A stretch of 64,000 bases of DNA from BRH-c25 sp035627615 (GCA_035627615.1 DASPLL010000047.1:1-64000), one strand, 5' to 3'. Shown: positions 27,301-37,308, numbered from the stretch's first letter. Notes: generated by a model from the sequence alone, not told the origin. Numbers and translations: made by a program.

Positions 27301-30300
27301 GCAGGTGACGGCGATTGCATCGGCAAGGTCGCAAGACCTACCTATACAACGGGAGATCAGGCAGTAAAGCTGACGGCGACCATCCGCTGCAATACAGTGT
27401 CTATTGACAAGGAATTTGTCGTGACGGTCAAGGCTTTGGAGGCAACGGATATTGAAGCGGTGTATGCTGCATATGCGTGGCTTACCGATACCTGTATACT
27501 TGGCGGGAACAGTCGCCTGGATAGTATAAAACAAGACCTGGAGCTTTTGACGGAAGGACCCGAAGGTACTGTTATCTCATGGAAATCCACCAACGAGGCT
27601 ATAGTAGCACCTGATGGAAAGGTGACACGTCCAAGCCTTGCTCAGAAAGACCAGACAGTCACCCTTACTGCGGAAATAAGCAGAGCTTCTGAAAAGCTCG
27701 TAAGGAGTTTTGATATATATGTCATTGCAGAAGCTACCGATGCAGAAGCAACAGCTCTTGACCATGAATGGCTGACCGACAAACAGATACTTGACAAGAA
27801 CGTAGATTTAAAAAATATTACCGGAAACTTGATTCTTCACTCTCTTGGTCCCATGGGCGCAACAATCAGCTGGGAAAGCAGCGATCCGACTGTTATGGCA
27901 ACGGATGGGAAGGTCAGCAGGCCAAGCTGGACCCAGGGAATGAAATCAATCACACTCACAGCGACAGTACAAAAGGGGACAGCTGCATCCCTGCAGAAAG
28001 CCTTTTATTTGACTGTTCTGCCCGCTGATCTGACAGATGAGGAGGCTGTGAAGGCGGATACGGAGAGGCTCAGTGCACTGCATACTTTAGGACAGAACTG
28101 GTCTCAATACTCAATTACACAGAGCCTGTCGCTGCCTAAAACACTCTACCATGGAACTTCAATAACCTGGACCTCCGATAATCCGGATATCATATCAAAC
28201 GAAGGCATTGTCAAAAGGCCGAAATACATGGAAGGGAACAAGCTGGTTACGCTTACCGCCTGCATTTCAAAAAGAGACGTTAATGCCAGCAAGTCCATCG
28301 AGTATGTTGTGCTTCAGAAGCCAGACACCGATGCTCCGGAGATAACCGGTACCACGCCGCAAAACAACGGCACGGATGTCCTTTGGAACACAAGAGCGTT
28401 GAAGGTGACCTTTGATGAAGATATAAAGAGAGGGACGCAGACGGCTGCCGAAGACAATACTCTCGGCATCGGACTGCGCGGCACGGGTATACAGCAGATT
28501 TCAGCAGGAATCAGCGGGAAGGAGCTCATTATCACACCGATCAACTACATGGACGCCGGGCTGAACGAGCTGGTCATTCCCAAAGGCGCCGTAACGGATA
28601 TGTCCGGTAATCCCGCGGAAGAGTTCAGACTGTCCTTTAATGTAGAGCAGAAGCAGATTAATAAAATAGAGGTCGTTTCATCCGCTCCGCAGGATATGGA
28701 GAGGCAGGTCCGTCTCTGGCCTTCGATATCCTTCAGCTATAACTTCAAAGATATAGTCAAAGGGAGCAGCTTTCAGAATATTTCAATTCGCAGCGTAGCC
28801 GGCAGGGTGATTTCTTCCTATGTAGAATTGTATGAAAATAAAGTATATTTAAACATCCAAGAAATTTTGGAGCCGGGAACGATCTACGAAATAACAATAC
28901 CGGCCGGGGCTGTTTGCGACAGGTTTGAAAATGTCAGCAACCCAAAGCTCATCCGGTTCCGGACCGAGACAGACGGTAAGGCATCTGAAATAACAAGCAC
29001 TTATCCTCTTGACAATCAAAAGGATGTGGATGTTCAGGAGAATATAGAAGTCAATTTCAACGGGATCGTGAAAGCGAAGGATTGCAGGCTTAAGCTGACG
29101 GATGACAAGGGCAGCCAGATCAAGACCTATGTAAAAAGCCCGGATGCAGCGGAAAAAGGATTGATACTGGAGCCTTATGTACCCCTGGAGCCAAATACCC
29201 GTTATACTGTTACAGGACCCTATTATTCGGCATCAGATCCCTCCGGACTTGAGTTTTTCAGTATGAGCTTTACGACAGGAGCCAATGCACTTAGCAGAGC
29301 AGGCATATCTCCCGTGTCAACCGCCGGTTCGCCGGGAGCACCTTTAAATATGCCGATCCAAGTTGAATTTACGTCTGCCGTAAACAGGGGGCCTGAATTT
29401 GACAGCATAGTAATTACAGATTCAGAGGGTAATCCGGTGGCATTCAAGGCAGAAGAAAAGGGCGAAAAAGCGGCGCTTATGCCGAAACAGGCGCTCAAGC
29501 CTTCTGAAGCCTATACCGTCAATATACCGGCAGGGGCGTATAAAAATGCCGGCGGCGGTCTTAATGATGCTTTCAGATTCCAGTTCACCACTGCCAAAAA
29601 GCTTGAACCCGGTTCCTTCACGGTAAATCCCACCCCTGTATGGCTGGTCAAAAGGCCCATGATATTCAGTGCAGCCGGAATTGAGAACGTCTTCAGACAG
29701 TCCGGCCACGAAATAACCTCCTTCCATTGGGATCTGGGCAACGGCCATACAAGTGAGGAAAGCAGTGCTGAATGTACCTATAATACTGAGGGAGAATACG
29801 ATGTTGTGCTTAAGCTTACGGATAATATGGGTTTTTCCTATGAAACGGAGCAGACTGTGAGCATAGAGGGTATGGACTCGAAAAATATAACATTGGCATT
29901 TTCCTATGGGTCGAGCAGATATCTATATACGGACAGTACGGAAGATACGGGTGACAGCAGCCTTTACAAGCTCCGACTGAGCTGCAACGGAGGCTTCATA
30001 TCCGGTGAAAATATAAGCGTCATGCTGTATAAGAACGGCGTTTTGCAAGAGAATTTCAAAACCATAACTGCCGGCAGCAATGATAATGAATATGTATTTC
30101 CTTTCTATTATGAGGGGAAAGGGTATCTTGGAACCTATGAACTGGTATTTGAGTGGACTAGTCTGACGGGAAATAAAGTCCTCAGAACCCCTGTAACAAT
30201 ACACGAGGCCACGGCTAAGGGAACCATGAGAGTAAAGCTTTACGACCTGGGTACGACGGAGTATTTTGAAGAACCGGATACTCTGGCTGTAGAGGTTGAC

Positions 30301-33300
30301 GGGGTGAGCAGAGACGCCGTAAAAGAATGGTATGATGCCGAGGACGGCTACTGCTATTTTGTCGGAGATGTGCAGACCAACGCCTGGCATACGCTGAAAA
30401 TAAAAGGCTGGACACTTAAAGAAGAAAAATTCTTCCACCTGGGCTCCTGGAAAACGGCATATCTGGTGGGAAAACGGAGTAAGCCCGGTATCAATAACGT
30501 AGATTTTGAATTTGCCGAAGAAAATACATTTACCTTTATAGAGGGTGTGAATACGGGGAAGCTGTCCTTCAGGGTGGACGGAGACTGGGACAGGCTCGAG
30601 CCCGGATACTACGAGCTGAGAACAGATTCAGGAAAATTCTCTATGAAGTCCGAGGACCCCAGGATAGAATTCGATCCGGGCGAAAAGCTCCGTGCGGGGG
30701 ACAGATTAGCAGCCCGCATGGTTGCAAAAAACGGCTCAATGTCTCCATGGAGATATTTGTCAGTGAATGTAATTCCAAAGCCATATTTGGATTTTGGCCT
30801 CAAGCTGAGTACCGTATTCGAAGACGGGAAGTACAAGATGTCCCTGCCTATGATAGGCTTGGGTGATATACTGGGCAATGGAACTGATATACTTGATGGC
30901 ATACCGCTTATGAACAACGTCAACTTCGGTATAAACCTGAATAACTTGGTAGCTGAAGGCACAATGGATGAGGATGGTTGGGTAACCTTCGAGCTTAACG
31001 GCGGTGGGCTTCATTCATTAATAAAAAAGCAGAAAACTGGAAAATCAACAAAAGCGGTCAAGGTAAAGTCTGTCGGTTATGAAGTAAGTGCAGATGTGTA
31101 TGTAGAGCTTTACCTCTATTATGACAGTAATGCCGGTGAGTGGAAAACACTATGCGGAATATTTGATGTAATGGGTTACGGAGGCTACGAATGGACAAGA
31201 GGCTACGAGCTTCCCAAAGTCGGCATAGGCGTCGATGCGACGCTTGAACTGGGGTCCTATGTGGGAGGGACTCTGATTATAGATAGGAGGCCTGACAGTA
31301 AAAGGGAATACAGCGGTATCATAACAATAGCACCCAAGGTCGGTGTTACGCTCCAGGCCGGGCCGGACTGGCTCAGTGTCGGATGCGGAATATATGGAAC
31401 AATTCCTGCAGAGGTTCACATTCCAACAGGATATGTTCAGGCCGAAGTGGATATTAGAGCCAAGATTTGGGCCAGATGCCTTGCATGGTCAAAAACACTC
31501 ATGAATAAGAAATTGGTGGGGGAACACTGGGACAATGGAAAGGAAAAAGTGGAGCTGGTGATGTATTCTGCTGCGGGGCAGCCGATTACGGAGTCGCTGT
31601 ACACAAGCGATGAAGAGTTTGTCGTAATCCCCAGGGACTATCTGGACAGAGGCTCCAGCTGGCTGGCCGGAAGCCGGGAAGAGACCGGAGGACAGGGTGA
31701 TGAAGCTGAGGCACGGTTTGTGAAAAGTGCGTCTGCAATGTTCAGAAGTGCGGTTTCAGATAATGAAAACCCTCAGATCGAGGTCATGAAGGATAATATT
31801 TACCCTGACGCCAAGGTTCAACTGGTATCCGCCGGTGATGAGCTCTGGATGCTTTGGACAGATGACAACCCTGAACGTTCGGCAGTGAACCGTACGCAGA
31901 TGATGTACTCTGTATTGAAGGATGGCGTATGGTCGAAGCCTGAATGGATGGATCAGGACGGAACCGGTGATTTTGAACCTTCGGCAGCTGCGGCAGAAGG
32001 CGGAATACTGGCGGCATGGCAGGATATAAAACAGCCGATGGGTGAGGATACTGATATAGCCACCTTTGCTGAAAATGCGGAGATCAGTGTAACCGGAAGT
32101 GTCTATAAAGCTGGAGCAGGAGCTGTGCAGTATGTCATGCTGGCTGAGGAGGAAGGAAAGTTTGACCATTCGCCGAAGCTGGCCACCGACGGTGATAGGG
32201 CACTGCTTGTCTGGACCAGGTCTGAAGGGCTCGGGTTCAGCTTTGAGGATGAAGAGGGGGAAGCTGGTAAAAAGCCGGAAGACTCAGAAGAAACCGACTG
32301 TCTGGTTTATTCATTATGGAACGGAGGCAGCTGGAGCAGCCCTGAGATAATCGAAGACAAGCTTCCTGCTGTGGTAAACTCCAGTGTGACAATGAATGGG
32401 ACTGAGGGTCTGCTCCTTTACACCCTCGATATGGATAATAACCAGAATACTCAAAATGACAGTGAGATTTTTGCCAGGATTTACAAAGGAGCTTCATGGG
32501 GAGAAGCGGTACGCATTACAGATAATCAACTGCCGGATTCCAATCCCAAGGTGGTTTGTTATAATGGAGACTGGTTCATAACCTGGTACCGGAACGGGAG
32601 TATAATGTATAAGGAAGGACTGGGGGGGGAAGTCAAGACCGTGGAAGCCCTGAGCGGCGTTGAAGGTGATTACGGGATTGCCTTGAAGAAAGATCCAGGA
32701 CCACCACAGGTTGCGCTGGTTTACAGGCATATCGGCGAAGATGGTGTGCGCGGTCTTTCCGCATCCTTATACGATATTGAGAACAGTACCTGGGGCGAGG
32801 AGCTGCAGCTGACGGAAGGGAATGACTACGTAAGCTCCTACAGCCCTGCATTTACAGAGGATGGGAAGCTTAGTGTCGCATATACCCGGTCGGAGATAAT
32901 CACTGAAGAAATTAACGGGGAAGAGAATAAAAATATAAGTGAAAAAGTCGATCTGTATATGCTGACCTATACCCTGGTGCATGATCTGGCGCTGGATGCT
33001 GAGAAAGGGCTTTCGCTGTCTGCCGAAACTCCGCTGCCGGGTACGATGGAGACAGTAACGGTAACTGTCAGGAATCAGGGGGATTATACAGAAAATGCCA
33101 GGCTCTATCTATACGATGGGGATCCTTTAAAGGACGGAAAAGAAATAGCCCGGGTGGATAAAGAAAAGCTTGTTCCTGCCCGCTCCTCCATGGAAATGAA
33201 TATAGAATGGCTTGTGGCTCAGGAAAAAAAGGGTGAATACGATCTCCATGTTGTTGTATTGGCTGACCCGGGAGTTGAGGAAACCGATGACAGCAACAAT

Positions 33301-35499
33301 ACGCTGAATCACAAGGTTTCCGTTGCGGATATTGCGATTACCGCTCTAACATGCAGCAACATAGCAAAGGATGATTACCTGATAACAGCAACAGTTGCCA
33401 ACCTGGGAGGCATTGAACTATCCGGAGTCAAGCTCCGGCTTGAACAGGGGCAGGACGGGTATATAGCGGAAACCAGGGAAATTGACCTCTTGAATCCCGG
33501 CGAGGAGGAATACCTGAGCATGATTGTGTCTTCCGCAGGGAAAATCAATGTAAGCCTCCACGCTGTGCTTCCTAAAGGGATTACAGAGAATTCGGAGGAT
33601 AATAACAAGTATGAATTTGTACTGGAGCCTGCTTCAATTGTTGTAGAGGGAGCCAGCCCGGCAAACGGTGAAGGGAAGGTAGGGCTTCAAAAGCCGTTGA
33701 TCCTCAGCTTCAACATGAATGTGGAGCCAGGTGAAGAATTTGAAAAAATTATGCTGACGGATGATGATTTCAACAATGTCAATATTGAAAAGACACTGGA
33801 GGGCAGCAGCCTGACGGTAACTCCCCTGAATCCGATGGAATATGGCACACGGTATAACCTTACGGTACCGGCGGGAGCAGTCGGAGATTCCTACGGGCAT
33901 ACAATGGAGGGCCCGTACAGCATGAGCTTTACCATCACCTCAAGCAGTCCGGAGATAATATTTGCATACCCCGGTGACGGGATGGGCAGCACAGCATTGG
34001 ATACCGAAATAAAAATGCAGTTCAATCAGAAAGTGCTGAGCGGACCTAACTATGGTGATATCACAATGTACAGGGCCGCTTCGGAAAAGCTGACTGCTTC
34101 TCTGTCAATAGACGGGGAATGGATGTACATCCATCCCGCAGCAAGGCTTGAAGGTGAAAGCCTGTATAAACTTACGATTCCAAAAGGCGCGGTAATGAAT
34201 GAAAGCGGCGAAGCCCAGCAGGAGGATTATGTACTTCAATTTACGACTGCCAGGGCATCTGATGATGAGGATAATGATGGCAATGACAATGATAATGATA
34301 ATGACAGCTCAGACAGAGAAATACCCGGCAATCAGCAGTCTTCACCAGTATCTCAATCAGGTCAGCCTGCTTATAAGGTATCCAGACAGGTTTCTGCCGA
34401 CGGAAGCAGCATCGCAGCTTTTGATATAGACCGGCAGACAATAGCAGGGCTGAAGGCTGGCGGCGGGGCGGTTACCCTGGATATGACCGATGAAGTCAGG
34501 AATGATGAAAAAGTCCGGGTGAACCTGACATCCGATGCCTTGAAGCAGCTTGCGGAAAATAATACGGGCCTCAATATTGTAACCGGAAAAGGCGACATAT
34601 TCATTCCTGAGGAGCTTGTGGCTTCCCTTACGGGAAATGGCGGAAATTCCATTTCCATAACCATTGCGGAGAGCGATAAAGATACAGGGGCTCCCGGCAG
34701 GGTATCCTCCGGTGCGTACGACTTCACCATTACGGCAGGAGAAAGGCCGGTCACGGAGTTTGCTTCAGAACTGACAGTCACCATACCTCTGGACAGCAGT
34801 AAAGTAGGAAACAGCAAAAGAGTTATTGTATGTGTTTATGATGAGGCTTCCGGCAGCTGGCAGCCCGTGGGCGGCGTAGCTGATGAACCGGAAGGTACAG
34901 TGACCTTCAGGACAGGACATTTTTCCACCTATGCTGCTTTTGAGAAGGATGTACACTTTGAGGATATCACAAGCAGCTGGGCAAAAGAGAAAGTGGAGAT
35001 CCTGGCTTCAAGGGGATTGATAAACGGTGTGACGGATACGGCTTATAACCCTGAAGGCAGCATCACAAGAGCTGAGTTTGTCGCCATGCTGGTAAGGTCC
35101 CTGTACGGAAGGCTTTCAAAGAGCAAAGGCACCTTCGCAGATGTAGACGCAGGCTCCTGGTACGCCGATTCGGTAGAGACAGCCTATGAACTGGGCCTTG
35201 TCACCGGAATTGGAGAGAACAGCTTTGGACCCAATGTCAAGATAAGCAGGGAGCAGCTGGCAGTATTGGCATACAGGCTGTATCAATATAAAAACGGAAA
35301 GAGCATGGATGAAAGCTTCAATAATATCTATGAAGACTATGAGGATATTTCGGCCTATGCAAAGGCTGCAGTATATTTTGCCGCAAAGGCAGGGATAACG
35401 ACGGGCAGCAGCGGCAGGTTCGAACCGAAGCGCAGCGCTACAAGGCAGGAAGCGGCAGTGGTGCTGTACAGGCTGCTTGAGTATATGGGAGAGCTGTAG
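24394..35499 (+). CDS. Giant multidomain SLH-anchored surface protein
   Basis: A 3701-residue secreted protein with a signal peptide (about 1-32, cleavage near VYAAD). Modules in order, boundaries approximate: invasin-like Big_1 (33-130); three atrophied bacterial Ig repeats (132-460); an L-type-lectin-like domain (470-700; GGFTFTLQAD, GVKVLIDG); another Big_1 (710-800); five more atrophied Ig repeats (806-1305; pattern NGxxISWxSSN...GxVxRP...VTLTA); four Big_5-type domains (1310-1735); a PKD domain (WDLGNGHTSEE, about 1770); a long beta-rich region; a propeller-like region with WTDDN and VWTRSEG motifs (about 2460-2870); two CARDB-like domains (2870-3080); two more Big_5 domains (3080-3290); an Asp/Asn-rich linker; and three SLH domains (about 3520-3701). 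It is anchored to cell-wall polymer and probably binds glycans or other cells. The start is TTG after GAGGGGAG. Confidence 0.9.
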   Translation: MKRLRKAVSFIMVLVIIITGLPFQYGGTHVYAADSPTVRMAVEYFSGSNTASVTAAVYDGDIPIEGIKVNFAASFGVLDSASETTDASGQATIALSSDVSGTARINAETEGSGYESEGGASVEVTFELAEENPALREDYDYLAPELVLAGNNYEFAWNTYWDITDNLTLPLQGPKGSTISWTSDNETVLTVIPDPDNANRYIGKVTRPPYSQGGDSAILKAVLSNGSENTAKTFSLYIKSVDPTLDEKKVNDDYNWLGESVLNRGDYSGINFSDLKMDRTLYLPSEGQNGSVISWEASNETFLAVKADPDPAKNNLIGEVTAYPTAAKGDQEIVLKATITSGAVVREKIFDLRIRAVATDSERVAMDEAWLTEARVLGNNIADDVKADLYLHDEGPNGSSIQWESSDTSALYFVYDSGTYPYNDHHYIGRVKRPDSEDAPVTLKATIRYGEAVSQKSFGLVARKRENAFLAAAFDDFVSAGSSLLLNGDVSIEDASIRFVSKENGGSVFTKNKIHLEEDMSFSTAFIFSVDDGVEPPGYALGDGGFTFTLQADDNTKFGTGSEALGAAGIEPSLSVGFETSYWAEQGGIRGTYTGVKVLIDGEEFCSQNIGFPPDDTLNHAWIEYNGTEKEMEIRLALDAERPAEPSGTIAGVDLTDIFKLDGTGVIRDLYAGFTGSAGNVHNTATGEIDRIREWYFNNDSSPIDSDLYDLIDASCIALSADPAGGRPFSTVTAAVYGKYGPVPGIPVEFTTSFGSLDASTVITDWEGKASAVLGTDAAGTAAVRAVAQGGASDLIEINLAISDADIVEYDRIWLSDELILENNSALDNITEDLYLPASGKNGCDISWTSSNEDIVKPEVTAGGKGIGRVTRPTILEGDKSVTLTAEISKYSEAAGETVSVEKTFNITVKVHDSDIAAADREWLTGGMLLKDNSDLDNVTGNLWLPLEGENGSRISWISSNDNVVKPEIAGDGDCIGKVARPTYTTGDQAVKLTATIRCNTVSIDKEFVVTVKALEATDIEAVYAAYAWLTDTCILGGNSRLDSIKQDLELLTEGPEGTVISWKSTNEAIVAPDGKVTRPSLAQKDQTVTLTAEISRASEKLVRSFDIYVIAEATDAEATALDHEWLTDKQILDKNVDLKNITGNLILHSLGPMGATISWESSDPTVMATDGKVSRPSWTQGMKSITLTATVQKGTAASLQKAFYLTVLPADLTDEEAVKADTERLSALHTLGQNWSQYSITQSLSLPKTLYHGTSITWTSDNPDIISNEGIVKRPKYMEGNKLVTLTACISKRDVNASKSIEYVVLQKPDTDAPEITGTTPQNNGTDVLWNTRALKVTFDEDIKRGTQTAAEDNTLGIGLRGTGIQQISAGISGKELIITPINYMDAGLNELVIPKGAVTDMSGNPAEEFRLSFNVEQKQINKIEVVSSAPQDMERQVRLWPSISFSYNFKDIVKGSSFQNISIRSVAGRVISSYVELYENKVYLNIQEILEPGTIYEITIPAGAVCDRFENVSNPKLIRFRTETDGKASEITSTYPLDNQKDVDVQENIEVNFNGIVKAKDCRLKLTDDKGSQIKTYVKSPDAAEKGLILEPYVPLEPNTRYTVTGPYYSASDPSGLEFFSMSFTTGANALSRAGISPVSTAGSPGAPLNMPIQVEFTSAVNRGPEFDSIVITDSEGNPVAFKAEEKGEKAALMPKQALKPSEAYTVNIPAGAYKNAGGGLNDAFRFQFTTAKKLEPGSFTVNPTPVWLVKRPMIFSAAGIENVFRQSGHEITSFHWDLGNGHTSEESSAECTYNTEGEYDVVLKLTDNMGFSYETEQTVSIEGMDSKNITLAFSYGSSRYLYTDSTEDTGDSSLYKLRLSCNGGFISGENISVMLYKNGVLQENFKTITAGSNDNEYVFPFYYEGKGYLGTYELVFEWTSLTGNKVLRTPVTIHEATAKGTMRVKLYDLGTTEYFEEPDTLAVEVDGVSRDAVKEWYDAEDGYCYFVGDVQTNAWHTLKIKGWTLKEEKFFHLGSWKTAYLVGKRSKPGINNVDFEFAEENTFTFIEGVNTGKLSFRVDGDWDRLEPGYYELRTDSGKFSMKSEDPRIEFDPGEKLRAGDRLAARMVAKNGSMSPWRYLSVNVIPKPYLDFGLKLSTVFEDGKYKMSLPMIGLGDILGNGTDILDGIPLMNNVNFGINLNNLVAEGTMDEDGWVTFELNGGGLHSLIKKQKTGKSTKAVKVKSVGYEVSADVYVELYLYYDSNAGEWKTLCGIFDVMGYGGYEWTRGYELPKVGIGVDATLELGSYVGGTLIIDRRPDSKREYSGIITIAPKVGVTLQAGPDWLSVGCGIYGTIPAEVHIPTGYVQAEVDIRAKIWARCLAWSKTLMNKKLVGEHWDNGKEKVELVMYSAAGQPITESLYTSDEEFVVIPRDYLDRGSSWLAGSREETGGQGDEAEARFVKSASAMFRSAVSDNENPQIEVMKDNIYPDAKVQLVSAGDELWMLWTDDNPERSAVNRTQMMYSVLKDGVWSKPEWMDQDGTGDFEPSAAAAEGGILAAWQDIKQPMGEDTDIATFAENAEISVTGSVYKAGAGAVQYVMLAEEEGKFDHSPKLATDGDRALLVWTRSEGLGFSFEDEEGEAGKKPEDSEETDCLVYSLWNGGSWSSPEIIEDKLPAVVNSSVTMNGTEGLLLYTLDMDNNQNTQNDSEIFARIYKGASWGEAVRITDNQLPDSNPKVVCYNGDWFITWYRNGSIMYKEGLGGEVKTVEALSGVEGDYGIALKKDPGPPQVALVYRHIGEDGVRGLSASLYDIENSTWGEELQLTEGNDYVSSYSPAFTEDGKLSVAYTRSEIITEEINGEENKNISEKVDLYMLTYTLVHDLALDAEKGLSLSAETPLPGTMETVTVTVRNQGDYTENARLYLYDGDPLKDGKEIARVDKEKLVPARSSMEMNIEWLVAQEKKGEYDLHVVVLADPGVEETDDSNNTLNHKVSVADIAITALTCSNIAKDDYLITATVANLGGIELSGVKLRLEQGQDGYIAETREIDLLNPGEEEYLSMIVSSAGKINVSLHAVLPKGITENSEDNNKYEFVLEPASIVVEGASPANGEGKVGLQKPLILSFNMNVEPGEEFEKIMLTDDDFNNVNIEKTLEGSSLTVTPLNPMEYGTRYNLTVPAGAVGDSYGHTMEGPYSMSFTITSSSPEIIFAYPGDGMGSTALDTEIKMQFNQKVLSGPNYGDITMYRAASEKLTASLSIDGEWMYIHPAARLEGESLYKLTIPKGAVMNESGEAQQEDYVLQFTTARASDDEDNDGNDNDNDNDSSDREIPGNQQSSPVSQSGQPAYKVSRQVSADGSSIAAFDIDRQTIAGLKAGGGAVTLDMTDEVRNDEKVRVNLTSDALKQLAENNTGLNIVTGKGDIFIPEELVASLTGNGGNSISITIAESDKDTGAPGRVSSGAYDFTITAGERPVTEFASELTVTIPLDSSKVGNSKRVIVCVYDEASGSWQPVGGVADEPEGTVTFRTGHFSTYAAFEKDVHFEDITSSWAKEKVEILASRGLINGVTDTAYNPEGSITRAEFVAMLVRSLYGRLSKSKGTFADVDAGSWYADSVETAYELGLVTGIGENSFGPNVKISREQLAVLAYRLYQYKNGKSMDESFNNIYEDYEDISAYAKAAVYFAAKAGITTGSSGRFEPKRSATRQEAAVVLYRLLEYMGEL

Positions 35500-35514
35500 A
35501 AGAATAAAGCATGG

Positions 35515-35557
35515 AAAAAGGAGAAAGGGACAGGTGCTCTGTCCTTTTCTCCTTTTT
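35515..35557 (+). terminator. Intrinsic terminator after giant surface protein gene
   Basis: AAAAAGGAGAA...GGGACAG pairs with CTGTCC...TTCTCCTTTTT around a five-base loop. The stem is long and nearly perfect. Confidence 0.9.
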
Positions 35558-35666
35558 GGAAATATAATAAAAAAACCTATTGCCAAAATTATAAGTGTAT
35601 GGTAAATTTATATATGTAAATAATAATTATTAAATAATAATAATTTAATATAAGGAGGAAAATTAA

Positions 35667-36215
35667 ATGATAAAGTTTGTATGTACAATTTGTGGTTACA
35701 TCCATGAGGGAATGGAGGCGCCGGAGAGTTGCCCACAGTGCAAGGCGCTGAAGGAAAAGTTCGCTGTTAAGAAAGAGGGAGAGCTGAGCTTTGCGGACGA
35801 ACATAGAATAGGTGTGGCAAAGGATATAGATCCTGAGGTTTATGAAGGACTTAAGGCAAACTTTATGGGCGAATGCACCGAGGTAGGCATGTACCTGGCT
35901 ATGAGCCGCCAGGCAGACAGGGAAGGCTATCCGGAAATTGCAGAGGCATATAAGAGATATGCTTTTGAGGAAGCGGAACATGCGGCAAAGTTCGCCGAGC
36001 TTCTTGGTGAGGTTCTGGCAGCCGACACAAAAAAGAACCTGGAAATGAGGGTTGAAGCAGAGTTCGGCGCCTGCAGCGGAAAGAAGCTGCTGGCAACAAG
36101 GGCAAAACAGCTCAACTACGACGCGATTCATGATACAGTCCATGAAATGTGCAAGGATGAAGCAAGACACGGTGCAGGCTTTGCAGGGCTTTTAAAGAGA
36201 TATTTCGGCAAGTAA
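35667..36215 (+). CDS. Reverse rubrerythrin (NADH peroxidase-type)
   Basis: A 182-residue protein with the rubredoxin-like domain first (CTICG at residues 6-9 and CPQC at 22-25) and the ferritin-like di-iron domain second. The latter shows the E...E...EEAEHAAKF and DEARHGAGF ligand motifs. This order is the reverse of classical rubrerythrin and is typical of Clostridium revRbr, which reduces hydrogen peroxide and oxygen to water with NADH through rubredoxin reductase. AAGGAGG precedes the ATG. Together with the next two genes it suggests a local oxygen-defence group. Confidence 0.93.
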   Translation: MIKFVCTICGYIHEGMEAPESCPQCKALKEKFAVKKEGELSFADEHRIGVAKDIDPEVYEGLKANFMGECTEVGMYLAMSRQADREGYPEIAEAYKRYAFEEAEHAAKFAELLGEVLAADTKKNLEMRVEAEFGACSGKKLLATRAKQLNYDAIHDTVHEMCKDEARHGAGFAGLLKRYFGK

Positions 36216-36330
36216 ATAATAAGAAAAATAAAATAGGTGCCAGGCCTGAAGTTCAGCCGATTATTGGAGATAATTCCGGTAACAAGTCTGACAACAGTAT
36301 TTGGCGCCTTATTTCAACGGAGGGATAAGT

Positions 36331-36720
36331 ATGTATGAAATGAAACCGGAATATTTTACCGGGATCGATTTTATTGATGAAGAGCATACCAGGCTGTTTG
36401 CAATAGCGAATGAATGCTATGAATTGCTGACTAACCAATTCATACCGGACAAGTACGACAACATAATGAAGGTATTAAATGATTTGAAGGATTATACCAG
36501 GTATCATTTTAATCATGAAGAAGAGTACATGGATAGTATAGGATACAAGAGAATCCTGTCACAGAAAGTAGCCCATGCTGATTTTATTGAAAAAATTGAC
36601 AGCTATAATTCTGATAGTATAGATGGGAATCAAAAGGAGTCACTTTTGGAGCTTGTGGACTTCTTAAGCATGTGGTTGACAGAACATATACTTAAGAGAG
36701 ATAAACTTATTGCAGGATAA
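36331..36720 (+). CDS. Bacteriohemerythrin
   Basis: A 129-residue four-helix di-iron oxygen-binding protein. Iron-ligand motifs are visible in order: DEEHTRLF, HFNHEEEYM, HADFIEKI and LTEHILKRD. It binds oxygen or nitric oxide, for sensing, storage or detoxification, in the cytoplasm. The ATG at 36331 follows GGAGGG; the in-frame start at 36301 lies upstream of that site. A strong terminator follows immediately. Confidence 0.93.
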   Translation: MYEMKPEYFTGIDFIDEEHTRLFAIANECYELLTNQFIPDKYDNIMKVLNDLKDYTRYHFNHEEEYMDSIGYKRILSQKVAHADFIEKIDSYNSDSIDGNQKESLLELVDFLSMWLTEHILKRDKLIAG

Positions 36721-36723
36721 TTG

Positions 36724-36781
36724 AAAGCAATAGGGGCGGTTCTTTCTGCTTTAATCGAGAAGCAAACCGTCCCTATTGCTT
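36724..36781. terminator. Bidirectional terminator between convergent genes
   Basis: AAAGCAATAGGGGCGGTT pairs with AACCGTCCCTATTGCTT (one mismatch) around a longer loop. It separates the hemerythrin gene from the convergent FMN-binding lipoprotein gene. Confidence 0.8.
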
Positions 36782-36801
36782 ATTTTAGGATTTATATTGA
36801 C

Positions 36802-37308
36802 TTATTTTGCGCCCTTGAGTGCGTTTTCTGCCAAGCCTTTAAAATCATCGCTTGTAGTTGTGGCACCACTTACTGCATTTACAGCTGCTGCATCCTGACT
36901 GCTGAGGAATGAGCTTTCAAGCTCTTCCATAGCCTTTGCAAGGTTAACCTTTGTCTTGTCTTCCATTGCTTTTATGTAGCCCTGATCTTCTGATTTCAAC
37001 TTATTGTCCTTGTTTACGTAGTCAAAATCAACGCTGCTGATTTTGCCTTCCTTTACTTCAATGGTAATCTGTCCCTTCCAGCCATAGTCGTCATACTTGT
37101 CTTGTGCTGCTGTGTAAGATCCATCCTTCAAGCCGCTTGCTGCTGGAGCAGGTTCAGCTGCAGGTGCTTCTGTCGGTGCAGCAGTTGGTTCAGCTGCTGC
37201 AGGCTGAGCTGCCGGTTCAGCTGCTGCAGGTGCACTTGAGCTGCATGCTGCAAGGCTCAGTACAAGTACAACAACAAGAGCCAGTGTAATAAGTTTTTGT
37301 GATCTCAT
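36802..37308 (-). CDS. FMN-binding-domain lipoprotein
   Basis: A 168-residue exported lipoprotein. The signal peptide ends in a lipobox (LSLAAC, Cys at residue 22). A Pro/Ala/Glu-rich linker of about 40 residues made of PAAEP-like units follows, then an FMN_bind domain (about 65-168). The domain carries the SGATTTS motif, where FMN is covalently attached to a threonine in related NqrC/RnfG proteins. It is likely an extracytoplasmic electron carrier. The start at 37308 is preceded by GGAGGAA; the in-frame ATG at 37323 overlaps that site. No rnf genes are present beside it; an ApbE flavin transferase would be required and is not in the window. Confidence 0.88.
   Translation of the reverse strand: MRSQKLITLALVVVLVLSLAACSSSAPAAAEPAAQPAAAEPTAAPTEAPAAEPAPAASGLKDGSYTAAQDKYDDYGWKGQITIEVKEGKISSVDFDYVNKDNKLKSEDQGYIKAMEDKTKVNLAKAMEELESSFLSSQDAAAVNAVSGATTTSDDFKGLAENALKGAK

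Noticed and set aside
26601..27326. 241-codon minus-strand frame
   Set aside because: It is antisense to Ig-like repeats of the giant surface protein, and its Ser/Thr/Leu bias is typical of a shadow frame.
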